60,311 bases of DNA, taken from assembly GCA_017628845.1 (NCBI GenBank), contig JAGBYI010000024.1, positions 1-60,311 of the forward strand. The letters are read 5' to 3'. The position numbers and the translations under genes were made by a program. The notes under the pieces were generated by a model. It did not search any database. It worked only from the letters and a program-made list of their open reading frames with translations, and was not told the origin of the DNA. This DNA is from Bacteroidaceae bacterium. GTDB lineage: Bacteria; Bacteroidota; Bacteroidia; Bacteroidales; Bacteroidaceae. This document shows positions 16,891 to 25,600 of this stretch, piece after piece (within the stretch, counting starts at the first letter, position 1; each line of letters begins with the position of its first letter).

Positions 16891-17486
16891 TTAGTTTTTG
16901 TGCCTGCTATGTTGGCAGATTGCCTTTCCTTGTTCTTGTTCACAAAATCTTTCCACGAGGAGTATTTCCTGTCCGTCTCCGGCCTGCCCATTTGCAGGAA
17001 GTGGCAGTATGCGGCAGCCAAGGCGTCTGTGGCATCCAGGAATTTGCCCAGTCCCTCCTTGTCCAGATGCATCATTCTCCGGAGCATGTCTGCCACCTGT
17101 TCCTTAGATGCCGTACCCACGCCGGTTATGGCCATCTTTATCTTCATGGGAGCATACTCGGTTATCGGCACCTGGCGCTGTATTGCCGCCGCCATAGCCA
17201 CACCTTGCGCTCTGCCCAGTTTCAGCATGGATTGCACGTTCTTGCCAAAGAAAGGCGCCTCGATGGCCATCTCGTCGGGCAGATATGAATCTATTATGCC
17301 TGTGATGCGCTCAAAGATATGTCCGAGTTTCAAGTAGTGGTCTCCATACTTGCGCAAATCTATGATACCCAATGCCAGCATTTCTGCTTTCTTGCCACGG
17401 ACACGTATAACTCCGTATCCCATTACATTGGTACCGGGATCTATGCCTAAGATAATCTTGTCTGATTTTATGGAGGAGTGAGTCAC
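16887..17486 (-). CDS. ruvC: Holliday junction resolvase RuvC
   Basis: Endonuclease that resolves Holliday junctions with RuvAB. In 199 residues the four acidic active-site positions are present: Asp in [14 protein letters not shown] (~16), Glu in [15 protein letters not shown] (~75), and the pair in [14 protein letters not shown] (~150). About 25 basic residues extend beyond the usual C-terminus. It is the first gene of a tightly overlapping trio (ruvC, ABC ATPase, small secreted protein), 80 bp after the DUF1573 gene. Confidence 0.96.
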   Translation of the reverse strand: MTHSSIKSDKIILGIDPGTNVMGYGVIRVRGKKAEMLALGIIDLRKYGDHYLKLGHIFERITGIIDSYLPDEMAIEAPFFGKNVQSMLKLGRAQGVAMAAAIQRQVPITEYAPMKIKMAITGVGTASKEQVADMLRRMMHLDKEGLGKFLDATDALAAAYCHFLQMGRPETDRKYSSWKDFVNKNKERQSANIAGTKTK

Positions 17487-17566
17487 TTGTTTGTCAGTTT
17501 TTGCTTGTTGGCCTTAATAAGTACCCCTGGGTTTGCGGTGCTTAGCCTTGTGTGCAAGCAGTTGCT

Positions 17567-18004
17567 TTACTCTGTCATTTCTCCCTCTACAATGAGACGT
17601 ACGATTCTGTTCTTGGCATTTGTGCGAACGGTTATCGTCTTGGAGAATCTGCCTGGCAACAGGCCCTTGCCATTGTAGGTTACGTCGATGCTGCCTTTGT
17701 CGCCTGGCTTGATGGGTTCCTTGGTAAAGGTGGGGACTGTGCAACCGCACGATGCAAAGGCCTGGTTGACGATGAGGGGGGCGGTACCTACGTTTGTGAA
17801 TATGAAACTATACTTGCGTACGGGGTCGGCCTCGGGGAATATGCCCAAGTTGCAACGCAAGGTGTCGAACTTGATTTCGGCATAGTTTTCCGCCTTGCTG
17901 CTGCCATCGGGAGAGATTTCGCTTCTTACCGCCTTCTGCGATTGAGCATTCATGCCTATGGCTATTCCCATGGCAAGGATTAGGAATAAAACAGTCTTTT
18001 TCAT
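17567..18004 (-). CDS. DUF1573 secreted protein
   Basis: 145 residues with a signal peptide (KKTVLFLILAMGIAIGMNAQ). The mature part is a DUF1573 immunoglobulin-like domain: NLGIFPEADPVRKYSFIFTNVG, the conserved ASCGCTVP (~88) and PIKPGDKGSIDVTYNGKGLLPGRF. These proteins are periplasmic or exported and widespread in Bacteroidetes; their function is not established. Its promoter -7 box is at 18059-18052; ruvC follows 80 bp downstream. Confidence 0.9.
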   Translation of the reverse strand: MKKTVLFLILAMGIAIGMNAQSQKAVRSEISPDGSSKAENYAEIKFDTLRCNLGIFPEADPVRKYSFIFTNVGTAPLIVNQAFASCGCTVPTFTKEPIKPGDKGSIDVTYNGKGLLPGRFSKTITVRTNAKNRIVRLIVEGEMTE

Positions 18005-18051
18005 GTTGTTTTTATGTGTGTGCTTTGTTTGCTTTTTATGTGATTCACGCG

Positions 18052-18059
18052 CAAAGGTA
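18052..18059 (-). promoter_or_regulatory. -7 box upstream of the DUF1573 gene
   Basis: TACCTTTG on the minus strand (followed by C), 48 bp before the start codon. No matching -33 TTG was seen at 19-21 bp. Confidence 0.5.
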
Positions 18060-18220
18060 CAAAAAAAACTCGGAATACCGCCTTTCTGTACCTATAAATG
18101 TGTGTGCGCGTGCTTGTATACGTAAGGTTAAGTTGGGGTGGGAGGGGGATTGCAGACGTGCCTCACCCGCTGTTTGTCAGAGGTGAGGTACGTCTGTATA
18201 GGTTGTGTGTTTGTCTGGTT

Positions 18221-20152
18221 CTATAGGTTATCGCACTCTTTCAGCCAACTTGTGGCAACGGCATCGCTGGGCATGCGCCAATCTCCTCGGGGCGACAATC
18301 CGCAAGTGCCAACCTTCGGTCCGTCGGGCAAACATGAACGTTTGAATTGTTGGTTGAAGAATCGGCGGTAAAACACAGACAACCACTTCTTTATTGTTGT
18401 ATCGTCATAAGTGCTATCGTTGAACGTTTTGCGTGCAATCATGTATATCTTGCTTGGACGGAAACCATTGCGCAAAACATGATAAAGGAAGAAGTCGTGC
18501 AGTTCGTATGGACCCACCAAGTCTTCTGTTTTCTGCTTTATTTCCCCGTTTTCATGAGCGGGAATCAGTTCTGGTGATATGGGGGTGTCTATTACGTCTT
18601 TCAGTATCTCCCTTGTAGCGCTGCTCTTTTGTACTTCAGCATACCATGCCACGATATGTCGTACCAGTGTCTTGGGGACTGAACCGTTGACACTGTACAT
18701 GGACATGTGGTCACCGTTGTATGTGGCCCATCCAAGTGCCAGTTCAGAGAGGTCGCCTGTGCCAACAACCATACCATTCACCTGATTTGCAATATCCATC
18801 AGTATCTGTGTTCTTTCGCGTGCCTGGGAGTTTTCGTAGGTTACGTCGTGCTTGCCTATGTTGTGCCCAATGTCGTTGAAGTGTTGTATGCATGCTTCCT
18901 TGATGCTAACCTCGCGTATGGTGATGCCCAGTTGTTTCATCATGGCTATGGCATTTGTGTAGGTACGATCCGTAGTGCCAAATCCTGGCATAGTTACACC
19001 AATGATGTCTTTGCGGTTCAATCCCAGGCGGTCGTATGTGCCCACAACTACCAATAGTGCCAGGGTGCTGTCTAAACCACCGCTGATTCCCAGCACCACA
19101 CTCTTGCATCCGGTGTGTTTTAGTCTCTTTGCCAACCCCAATGTTTGTATGTTGTACACCTCTTCGGCTCGCTTGTCCAGAGCATCCTTTGTGCTTGGTA
19201 TAAATGGGTGTGCTGAGTACGAACGGGTTAGTTCCAGATTATGTCTTACCATCATGTCCGTGTCTGTGTGCTGGCATTCCACTTGTTCCATGGTCTTGAC
19301 GGCATCGCTGAATATCTTGTTGCTGCGTCGTTCGTTTTTTATATACTCTACGTCTATTTCGCTTGTTACAAGCTGTTGGCCCATTCCAAAGGGCAGGTTT
19401 TCTGCAAGCATGTTGCCGTTTTCGCTGACAAGGGCCAAACCGCTGAATACCAAATCTGTGCTGCTTTCTCCAAAACCTGCTCCGGCATAGACGTATCCAG
19501 CCAGGCATCTGGCGCTTTGTGTACCCACGAGGTTTCTGATGAATTCGTCCTTTCCTGCCAGGCTGGTGTCGGCGGCAAGGTTAAGGATGATGTCTGCTCC
19601 CATTAGTGCAAGGTTTACGGAGGGCGCCTGAGGTGCCCACAAATCCTGTCCGATTTCTATGGCAAAACAGCATGAGGGTGTGTTGAATATCTGGTATCTG
19701 CTTATCTCCACAAGTTCTCCGCAAAGCCATACCTTAGCGTTTGGCATGTCTTGGATGGAGCTGAACCAGCGCTTTTCGTTGCATTCCTTCTGGTTGGACA
19801 GGTAATTTTTGGCTACGATGCCCAGTATCTTGCCTTTCTGTAGCACCACAGCGCAATTCAGCAAGGCAGTGTTGCATGCAACTGGCATGCCAACCACGAT
19901 AATCATGTCCATGGAACGTGTGAAGTCCATAAGTTTCATCATGGCTACTTCTGCTTCCTCAATTAGTGTCTGCTGAAAGAAAAGGTCTTGGCAGGTGTAA
20001 CCGGTTAAACCCAATTCCGGGGTAACAAGGATTTCCACTCCATGTGCCTGAGCCTTCAGTACCAGCTTCTCAATTTCTTCTACATTGAATTGTGGGTCGG
20101 CAACTCTTACCTCTGGAACTCCGGCGCCCACTCTTACATATCCGTATTTCAT
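18221..20152 (-). CDS. nadE: NAD synthase, two-domain form with altered glutaminase site
   Basis: Amidates nicotinate adenine dinucleotide to NAD. 643 residues: an N-terminal nitrilase-type glutaminase domain (~1-280) and a C-terminal ATP-dependent synthetase with P-loop VVLGISGGLDSTLALLV (~350). In the glutaminase domain the Glu (TPELGLTGYTC, ~44) and Lys (GIVAKNYLSN) of the triad are present, but the motif that normally reads ICEDLW is IGQDLW: the nucleophile Cys is Gly (residue 168, codon 19649-19651). The enzyme may thus depend on free ammonia. The synthetase motifs GTGDLSELALGW and YSVNGSVPKTLVRH are intact. It has its own -7 box at 20204-20211. Confidence 0.95.
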   Translation of the reverse strand: MKYGYVRVGAGVPEVRVADPQFNVEEIEKLVLKAQAHGVEILVTPELGLTGYTCQDLFFQQTLIEEAEVAMMKLMDFTRSMDMIIVVGMPVACNTALLNCAVVLQKGKILGIVAKNYLSNQKECNEKRWFSSIQDMPNAKVWLCGELVEISRYQIFNTPSCCFAIEIGQDLWAPQAPSVNLALMGADIILNLAADTSLAGKDEFIRNLVGTQSARCLAGYVYAGAGFGESSTDLVFSGLALVSENGNMLAENLPFGMGQQLVTSEIDVEYIKNERRSNKIFSDAVKTMEQVECQHTDTDMMVRHNLELTRSYSAHPFIPSTKDALDKRAEEVYNIQTLGLAKRLKHTGCKSVVLGISGGLDSTLALLVVVGTYDRLGLNRKDIIGVTMPGFGTTDRTYTNAIAMMKQLGITIREVSIKEACIQHFNDIGHNIGKHDVTYENSQARERTQILMDIANQVNGMVVGTGDLSELALGWATYNGDHMSMYSVNGSVPKTLVRHIVAWYAEVQKSSATREILKDVIDTPISPELIPAHENGEIKQKTEDLVGPYELHDFFLYHVLRNGFRPSKIYMIARKTFNDSTYDDTTIKKWLSVFYRRFFNQQFKRSCLPDGPKVGTCGLSPRGDWRMPSDAVATSWLKECDNL

Positions 20153-20203
20153 AAAAATGATGTTTTATCGTCCGAACTTAACAAATATGTTACTTCTCAC
20201 ATG

Positions 20204-20211
20204 CAAAGATA
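20204..20211 (-). promoter_or_regulatory. -7 box of nadE
   Basis: TATCTTTG followed by C on the minus strand, 52 bp upstream of the nadE start codon. No -33 match at the usual distance. Confidence 0.5.
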
Positions 20212-20280
20212 GGTCTTTTTTTTAAATCATGGCTTGTGAAGGCAAAATATTTGGTGTTTGCGTGAAAGGGTCGGATTTGG

Positions 20281-20359
20281 TCCTCCCGAGGACCGGCCTT
20301 AAAGTACCGGGAACTCTCGCCTCGGTCCTCGGGTTGTCTCGCCTCGGTCCTCGGGAGGG
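20281..20359. repeat. GC-rich intergenic direct and inverted repeats
   Basis: TCTCGCCTCGGTCCTCGGG occurs twice (20315-20333 and 20337-20355). TCCTCCCGAGGACCG (20281-20295) is an inverted partner of CGGTCCTCGGGAGGG (20345-20359) with one mismatch. The divergent gap between nadE and malQ thus holds a hairpin-forming element clearly richer in GC than its surroundings. Confidence 0.7.
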
Positions 20360-20399
20360 CATATTCCGGGGTGTTTGTATCTTTATTCATGCAATAGTG

Positions 20400-20430
20400 T
20401 TGGCATGTGTGTATTTTTTTCGTATATTTG
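20400..20430 (+). promoter_or_regulatory. Bacteroidetes-type promoter of malQ
   Basis: TTG (20400-20402), a 20-bp spacer and TATATTTG (20423-20430). Transcription would begin near 20437, which rules out the ATG at 20407 and supports the start at 20467. Confidence 0.75.
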
Positions 20431-20466
20431 CTCTTGCTAACACAGAAAAATACAATATTCAACGAT

Positions 20467-21183
20467 ATGAAACTGCAATTCAAACTTGAATACCGTACAG
20501 CATGGGGGCAGGATGTCCGTGTGGAGATAGTCTTGAAGAGAAGTCGCGGTGCCGGCCTTGTCTATGCTTATCCGCTAAACACTCAGGATGGGTTGAATTG
20601 GAATGGAGAAGTGGTGCTTCATGAGAAGGATGCATGCTCTTTCCAATACAGTTATTTTATAGCCTCTGGCGATGAGATAATTCGCCGGGAGTGGCGTGGA
20701 GTCCCCAGAAGTTTTCCCTATGCCCAGAACAAGACATTCCTGTTGCAGGATTATTGGATGGATATTCCCCAGCTCAGCCATCTGTATTCCTCGGCATATA
20801 GCCATTGCGTGGCACACACCCTTGCACAGGAACCAGAGATTACGTATTACGACCGTACCTTGCTTTTCCGCGTGCATGCACCCCAATTAGTCAGAGGACA
20901 GCAACTGGCCTTGCTTGGCTCCCTCCCCCAACTGGGCGAATGGATGCCGGAACGAGCCATGCGCATGACTCGTGGCGGTACCCACGAGTGGTGCTTGTCG
21001 CTGAGTGCTACAGGATTGCAGTTCCCCTTTGAATATAAGTATGTAGTTGTCAATGAAGACAATGGAGAACTCCTTGCCTGGGAAGGTGGAGAGAATAGAG
21101 TTTCCCCGAAAGTGGAAAAACTTGTCCCCGAGACATTTGCAGTAGATGCCTCCTTGCTTCACGCACAGAGAGATAATATGTAG
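20467..21183 (+). CDS. Starch-binding (2x CBM20) N-terminal part of split 4-alpha-glucanotransferase
   Basis: 238 residues followed by an in-frame TAG (21181-21183). The start KLQFKLEYRTAWGQDVRV is the usual N-terminus of Bacteroidales MalQ. Two CBM20-like starch-binding modules follow: residues ~1-115 (YPLNTQDGLNWNGEVVL, EWRGVPRSFPYAQNKTF) and ~130-220 (LLGSLPQLGEWMPERAMRM, FEYKYVVVN). The catalytic GH77 domain continues in the same frame after the stop. As it stands this would be a free cytoplasmic starch-binding protein; a nonsense mutation, suppression or a sequencing error are alternatives. Confidence 0.8.
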   Translation: MKLQFKLEYRTAWGQDVRVEIVLKRSRGAGLVYAYPLNTQDGLNWNGEVVLHEKDACSFQYSYFIASGDEIIRREWRGVPRSFPYAQNKTFLLQDYWMDIPQLSHLYSSAYSHCVAHTLAQEPEITYYDRTLLFRVHAPQLVRGQQLALLGSLPQLGEWMPERAMRMTRGGTHEWCLSLSATGLQFPFEYKYVVVNEDNGELLAWEGGENRVSPKVEKLVPETFAVDASLLHAQRDNM

Positions 21184-21228
21184 TTGCCTTCTAATGCCGT
21201 ACAGGTTATATGGGATCGCCGTTTGCGC

Positions 21229-23211
21229 ATGGCAGATGAGCATTGGAAAACTGCTGGAGTGGTGATACCTGTGTTCTCGCTCAGAAGCGAAACCAGTCAG
21301 GGAGTGGGCGACTTTGGCGACTTGAAAAAACTTGTGGATTGGGCAAACCAGACGGGAATGCGTGTGATTCAGTTGTTGCCAATTTACGATACCACGCAGA
21401 CCTCCACATGGACAGATTGCTATCCCTACAATGCCATCAGCATTTATGCCCTCAATCCCATATATTTGGATCTAAGTCCTCTTGCTCCAATTGCTGATGA
21501 GGCGTTTATGCAGGAATATCGGCATGAATGTCTGGAACTGAATGCTTTGCCCCAGGTGGATTATGAGCGTTCTCTGCATTTAAAGCTTCGTTATCTGCAT
21601 CGTTTGTACGAGCAGGAGGGGAAAGCTGTGCTTAACTCTGCGTCATGCAAGGAGTTTTTGCGCAAGAACGAAGACTGGCTCCTCTCGTATAGCGTATTCT
21701 GTCATCGTCGTGATGAAGAGCATACCTGCTATTTTCCATCATGGCGTATGCTATCGGTGTATGATGTAAAGGAAGTTCATGCCTATGCATCGGAGAAGAG
21801 TGTGGAAGTGGGATTCTATGTCTATGTACAGTATCTGCTTTCAAACCAATTGTCTGCCGTAACCGCCTATGCCCGCAACCATGGGGGTTTGCTCAAGGGG
21901 GACATACCCATTGGCATTTCCCGTACCAGTGTGGAGGCATGGACGGAGCCTGAGTATTTCAATATGGAAGGTTCGGCTGGTGCACCGCCCGACGATTTTA
22001 GCGTAGACGGACAGAATTGGGGGGTCCCGACGTATAACTGGAAACGCATGCAGGAGGATGGCAACCAGTGGTGGATACGGCGTTTCCGCAAGATGTCTGA
22101 ATACTTTGATGCATACCGCATTGACCATGTTCTGGGCTTCTTCCGCATTTGGGAGATCCCAGTGTCGGCAAGGAGCGGATTGTTGGGACACTTTGAGCCT
22201 TGTCTGCCAATGAGTGTGGAAGAGATAGAGGCCAGTGGGTTGCAATGGCGAGAGAAATTCTTTACTGCTCCATACATTACAGATCTCCTTCTCCGGAAAC
22301 TCATGCCAGAACAGGCAGACGTAGAAACGGTGCGTTCGCAATACCTTGAAGCCGTGGGACCTGATTGGTACCAGTTGCGCGAAGAGTTTACAACTGAGCA
22401 GAGGATACACGAGCATTTTGGAAATATTGACGACAATCCGCATGCCCTCTATATAAGAAAGGTGTTGTGCCAACTCGTACAGGATGTGCTTTTCATTCCC
22501 CTTAGAGATGGATTTGTACCTCGTATATCAGCACAGAAGACCTATGTCTATGAAACCCTCTCGTCTGCCGAGAAGGAAGCTTTCAATCGCTTGTATGAGG
22601 ACTTCTACTACAGAAGACACAACGATTTCTGGGGTAATGAAGCAATGAAGAAACTTCCGGCTCTGGTGGAGGCTACACAAATGCTATGCTGTGCTGAGGA
22701 TCTGGGTATGGTGCCAGCATGTGTGGGACCTGTAATGAACCAGTTGAGGATTCTTTCTTTGGAAATACAATCCATGCCCAAGGAATTTGGTGTGCGCTTC
22801 GGACGATTGGAGAATAATCCTTACATGTCCGTAGTTACAATCTTCACACACGATATGCCCACCTTGCGTTTGTGGTGGAAGGAAGATGCTGAGCGACGTC
22901 AGCAATATTACAATGAAATGCTACAGAAGGATGGCCGTGCACCGGAGGAAATGCCAGGATGGTTGTGTGAAGAGGTTGTGGCACGCCATCTCTTCTCTCC
23001 TTCCATGTTGTGTTTGATTTCCCTTCAGGACTGGTTGTCAATGGACGAAGGACTGCGTTCCGCAAATATAGAGCAGGAACGTATCAACATACCGTCCAAT
23101 CCTCGTCATTATTGGCGTTACCGTATGCATCTGTCTATAGAGGATTTGATGCAGGCTAAGGACTTCAATGCAAAGCTAAGAATGATGATTGAAAGAAGCG
23201 GAAGAGCATGA
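21229..23211 (+). CDS. malQ: 4-alpha-glucanotransferase, GH77 catalytic part
   Basis: Transfers alpha-1,4-glucan chains (amylomaltase). The frame is open from directly after the amber stop; a TTG at 21184 or the ATG at 21229 (MADEHWKTAG) could start it, and 21229 lies just before the conserved AGVVIPVFSLRS. The catalytic residues are intact: nucleophile Asp in AYRIDHVLGFFR (~305), acid/base Glu in CCAEDLGMVP (~490) and the third acid in FTHDMPTLRLWW (~545). Length (~660) equals the catalytic half of the usual ~900-residue protein with two CBM20 domains. A perfect 20-bp hairpin follows the stop. Confidence 0.88.
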   Translation: MADEHWKTAGVVIPVFSLRSETSQGVGDFGDLKKLVDWANQTGMRVIQLLPIYDTTQTSTWTDCYPYNAISIYALNPIYLDLSPLAPIADEAFMQEYRHECLELNALPQVDYERSLHLKLRYLHRLYEQEGKAVLNSASCKEFLRKNEDWLLSYSVFCHRRDEEHTCYFPSWRMLSVYDVKEVHAYASEKSVEVGFYVYVQYLLSNQLSAVTAYARNHGGLLKGDIPIGISRTSVEAWTEPEYFNMEGSAGAPPDDFSVDGQNWGVPTYNWKRMQEDGNQWWIRRFRKMSEYFDAYRIDHVLGFFRIWEIPVSARSGLLGHFEPCLPMSVEEIEASGLQWREKFFTAPYITDLLLRKLMPEQADVETVRSQYLEAVGPDWYQLREEFTTEQRIHEHFGNIDDNPHALYIRKVLCQLVQDVLFIPLRDGFVPRISAQKTYVYETLSSAEKEAFNRLYEDFYYRRHNDFWGNEAMKKLPALVEATQMLCCAEDLGMVPACVGPVMNQLRILSLEIQSMPKEFGVRFGRLENNPYMSVVTIFTHDMPTLRLWWKEDAERRQQYYNEMLQKDGRAPEEMPGWLCEEVVARHLFSPSMLCLISLQDWLSMDEGLRSANIEQERINIPSNPRHYWRYRMHLSIEDLMQAKDFNAKLRMMIERSGRA

Positions 23212-23212
23212 T

Positions 23213-23262
23213 GCAAAAGAATAGCGACCTTGAAGTAAAAAACAAGGTCGCTATTCTTTTGC
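23213..23262. terminator. Perfect 20-bp hairpin, bidirectional terminator between malQ and tRNA-Trp
   Basis: GCAAAAGAATAGCGACCTTG (23213-23232) is exactly complementary to 23243-23262 around a 10-nt A-rich loop. T-runs occur on both strands, so it can end malQ (plus) and tRNA-Trp (minus). Its right arm overlaps the discriminator base of the tRNA. Confidence 0.8.
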
Positions 23263-23334
23263 ACGGGAAGAGAGGCTCGAACTCCCGACACCTGGTTTTG
23301 GAGACCAGTGCTCTACCAACTGAGCTATTCCCGT
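23262..23334 (-). tRNA. tRNA-Trp (CCA)
   Basis: Folds as a cloverleaf: acceptor ACGGGAA with TTCCCGT, discriminator G, anticodon stem CTGGT/ACCAG with loop CTCCAAA (anticodon CCA), and a T-arm containing GTTCGAG. CCA is not encoded. A -7-like box (TAACTTTG, 23355-23348) lies just upstream. Confidence 0.95.
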
Positions 23335-23347
23335 GTGTTTCCAAGTG

Positions 23348-23355
23348 CAAAGTTA
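23348..23355 (-). promoter_or_regulatory. -7 box of tRNA-Trp
   Basis: TAACTTTG on the minus strand 14 bp before the tRNA 5' end; TTG at 23381-23379 gives a 23-bp spacer, longer than usual. Confidence 0.5.
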
Positions 23356-23437
23356 TGAATTTATTCTGAATTGATGAGCAATTTTGCTAATAAACTTTGC
23401 TCGGAAGCTATATTTTCTTGTTTTTCCACCTCTGTGC

Positions 23438-25396
23438 CTACTGTTCCAACACTTGCCGTACCGATTCTATACCAGGAATCTTGCTGATGTGTGCTATGGC
23501 GCTTACCATCTCCTTAACGCTATGCACCATGATCACTACCTTGCAGTTAACGATACAGTCAACGGTGCTTATGCACAAGGAATCCATGTTGAGGTGCAAC
23601 CGGTCGGCAATCTCGGAAGTAAGGTCCATGAGCAGGCGATGTCTGTCTACACCGGTAATTTCCAACGTTATGGGGTAGGTGAATCCGATGCGGTTTATGG
23701 TTATTGATGTGTGCGTGTTTGCCACTATTGGTGGTGCAGAAGGGTCTTCTGCATAACTGACGCTTACCACATCGTCGCCATATTTGCTGGCTAATCGTAT
23801 GGCCTCGGGGCATGAACGGCGATGCAGGGTAATCTCTTCGTACTCGTTGGAGGCTGTCTTGTGTCCGTGTGTCCTTATTCCAATAATTTCTCCTCCCGGC
23901 AAGGGCTTGCATAACGGACAACGGCATACTCCGCCTCTGATTTTGCGTCTTTCCTTGAGGAAGAGGCGTAGGTATCGTTTGGCGGCATAGGTCTGGCAAT
24001 GGTCTATCCAATCCTTTCGTGGTCCTATTTTCGGCGATGTTATCAGTTTTACGCAATCGCCGCCATGAAGGGTGGTCTTTACACTGCACAGGATGCCGTT
24101 TACATAGGCATAGTGGGCATGAGCGCCAACCTCGTCTCCCTGCTTGAAGGCATAGTCAAGTACAGTGCTGTCCTTGGGCAGGATGTAACTATCTCCATTT
24201 GGAGAGAATACAGTTATGTCGTCATAGTAGAGACTTGAGGCTATGTGTTCCAGGAAGAAGGCTTCATTGCCTTGGCTTGAAATATCTTTTAGAACCTTAC
24301 GGAAACGCTTCAGCCAGTTGCCGATGTTGTTGCCGATTTCGTTTATGCAACCAACCTGGCTGGCACGAACCATACCTTCGGAACAAATCTGCACGTCTTC
24401 CCATATGCCTTGGCTGGAGAGTAGCATGAGGCGCAGACACTGATAGGAATTTTCCTTGGGTTGCTCTATTTGGTTGATGAAACTGCCCGGACGTTCGCGG
24501 AAATCTCGTGTAAGCAGATTGTATATCTTCAGGCAGGTCTCCTTGTCGGTTAGCGGGTCGTCTAGTGTGTCTTCCCAAAAAGTGATGCGTATGTAGTATC
24601 TGTTGGGCAAGTGCCAGAAGTCCAGATTTGACTGCTTCATCCTGCGCCAGATGGAGTAGGGGCGTCGCCAGAAAGGTTTCACCTCACATTGGATGCCGTG
24701 ATCTCGTAGAGTGCCACGGATGTCTTTACAAAAACTGTCCAGACGTTCTCGGTTTTGTGCTTCATCTTGCTCCAACCATTGTGCAATGTCACCGTATTCA
24801 AGCTCGCAACGGTATTTGAAAGACAGGTTTTCCAGGTCGGACTTAACTTCAAAGAGTCCCAAGCGGTTTGCCAATGGTGCATAGAAGCAATCCGTTTCTC
24901 CGGCTATCTTCATCTGCTTGTCGGGGCGCATGGATTGCAAGGTTCGCATGTTGTGCAGACGGTCGCTTATCTTTACCATCACGGCCCTGATGTCATAATG
25001 CAGCGATGCTAATATCTGCTGATAGTTGTCAACCTGTTTTGTTGTGTGATAGCTTTCTTTCTTTTGCTTCGTTACTACGTTCACAAGTCCGGCCACATCG
25101 TTGCCAAAACGTTGGCGTATATCCTCTACAGTATAAGGGGTATCCTCGACAACGTCATGAAGGAAGGCTGTAATTACGGTGTTGGCATCCAGTTGCAGTT
25201 CCTTGGCAACTATGAGTGCCACGGAGATTGGGTGCAGGATGTAAGGTTCGCCAGACTTGCGCCTTTGGGGAGCATGGGCTTCCTTGGCAAGAAGGTATGC
25301 TTGACGAACCCGTTCCAAGTCTTCGGGACTGACACGCGGACGAATGGCATCAAATACCTCTTGTGCCAAATCGTTTACAATCTTCTTGTAATCCAT
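23438..25396 (-). CDS. Rsh (RelA/SpoT family) enzyme, probably hydrolase-only
   Basis: 652 residues with the full RelA/SpoT layout: HD hydrolase (~25-180), synthetase (~240-365), TGS (~410-470, DDITVFSPNGDSY), a Cys-rich zinc-finger-like segment (VCRCPLCKP, ~515) and a C-terminal ACT domain. The HD motif AFLHDVVEDTPYT (~77-89) and ILHP are intact, so (p)ppGpp hydrolysis is expected. The synthetase is degenerate: the region of the catalytic Asp reads LPNRYYIRI where DLxAxR is usual, NGYQSxH becomes NSYQCLR, and EIQIRT becomes DVQICS. It lies convergent with malQ and divergent from fabD. A second Rsh with synthetase activity is expected elsewhere. Confidence 0.9.
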   Translation of the reverse strand: MDYKKIVNDLAQEVFDAIRPRVSPEDLERVRQAYLLAKEAHAPQRRKSGEPYILHPISVALIVAKELQLDANTVITAFLHDVVEDTPYTVEDIRQRFGNDVAGLVNVVTKQKKESYHTTKQVDNYQQILASLHYDIRAVMVKISDRLHNMRTLQSMRPDKQMKIAGETDCFYAPLANRLGLFEVKSDLENLSFKYRCELEYGDIAQWLEQDEAQNRERLDSFCKDIRGTLRDHGIQCEVKPFWRRPYSIWRRMKQSNLDFWHLPNRYYIRITFWEDTLDDPLTDKETCLKIYNLLTRDFRERPGSFINQIEQPKENSYQCLRLMLLSSQGIWEDVQICSEGMVRASQVGCINEIGNNIGNWLKRFRKVLKDISSQGNEAFFLEHIASSLYYDDITVFSPNGDSYILPKDSTVLDYAFKQGDEVGAHAHYAYVNGILCSVKTTLHGGDCVKLITSPKIGPRKDWIDHCQTYAAKRYLRLFLKERRKIRGGVCRCPLCKPLPGGEIIGIRTHGHKTASNEYEEITLHRRSCPEAIRLASKYGDDVVSVSYAEDPSAPPIVANTHTSITINRIGFTYPITLEITGVDRHRLLMDLTSEIADRLHLNMDSLCISTVDCIVNCKVVIMVHSVKEMVSAIAHISKIPGIESVRQVLEQ

Positions 25397-25441
25397 AGGT
25401 AGATGAGTTTTGAGGTGTATCCTGTTTTATGTTTTGTTGAA

Positions 25442-25449
25442 CAAAGTTA
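25442..25449 (-). promoter_or_regulatory. -7 box of the Rsh gene
   Basis: TAACTTTG on the minus strand, 45 bp before the start codon; no clear -33 box. Confidence 0.45.
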
Positions 25450-25489
25450 AGGATTTTTATAATATATAAGGAATAAATGCTGTATATTT

Positions 25490-25520
25490 TTGCGCCGATG
25501 TCCTTTTTTCATTATCTTTG
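25490..25520 (+). promoter_or_regulatory. Bacteroidetes-type promoter of fabD
   Basis: TTG (25490-25492), a 20-bp spacer and TATCTTTG (25513-25520), 80 bp upstream of the fabD start. Confidence 0.7.
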
Positions 25521-25600
25521 TACGCAATAGAATGAGTCAAGACGCTCTTTTATGTATAGCGTCGTATGAAATGTAATGATAAATAAAACACTATAAAAGA

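Noticed and set aside
17487..17566. Short gene between DUF1573 and ruvC
   Set aside because: The only frames are under 30 codons and show no start consistent with a product.
20407..20466. Upstream start for the CBM20 protein at 20407
   Set aside because: The promoter -7 box (20423-20430) lies inside this extension, and the added residues are unlike the family N-terminus.
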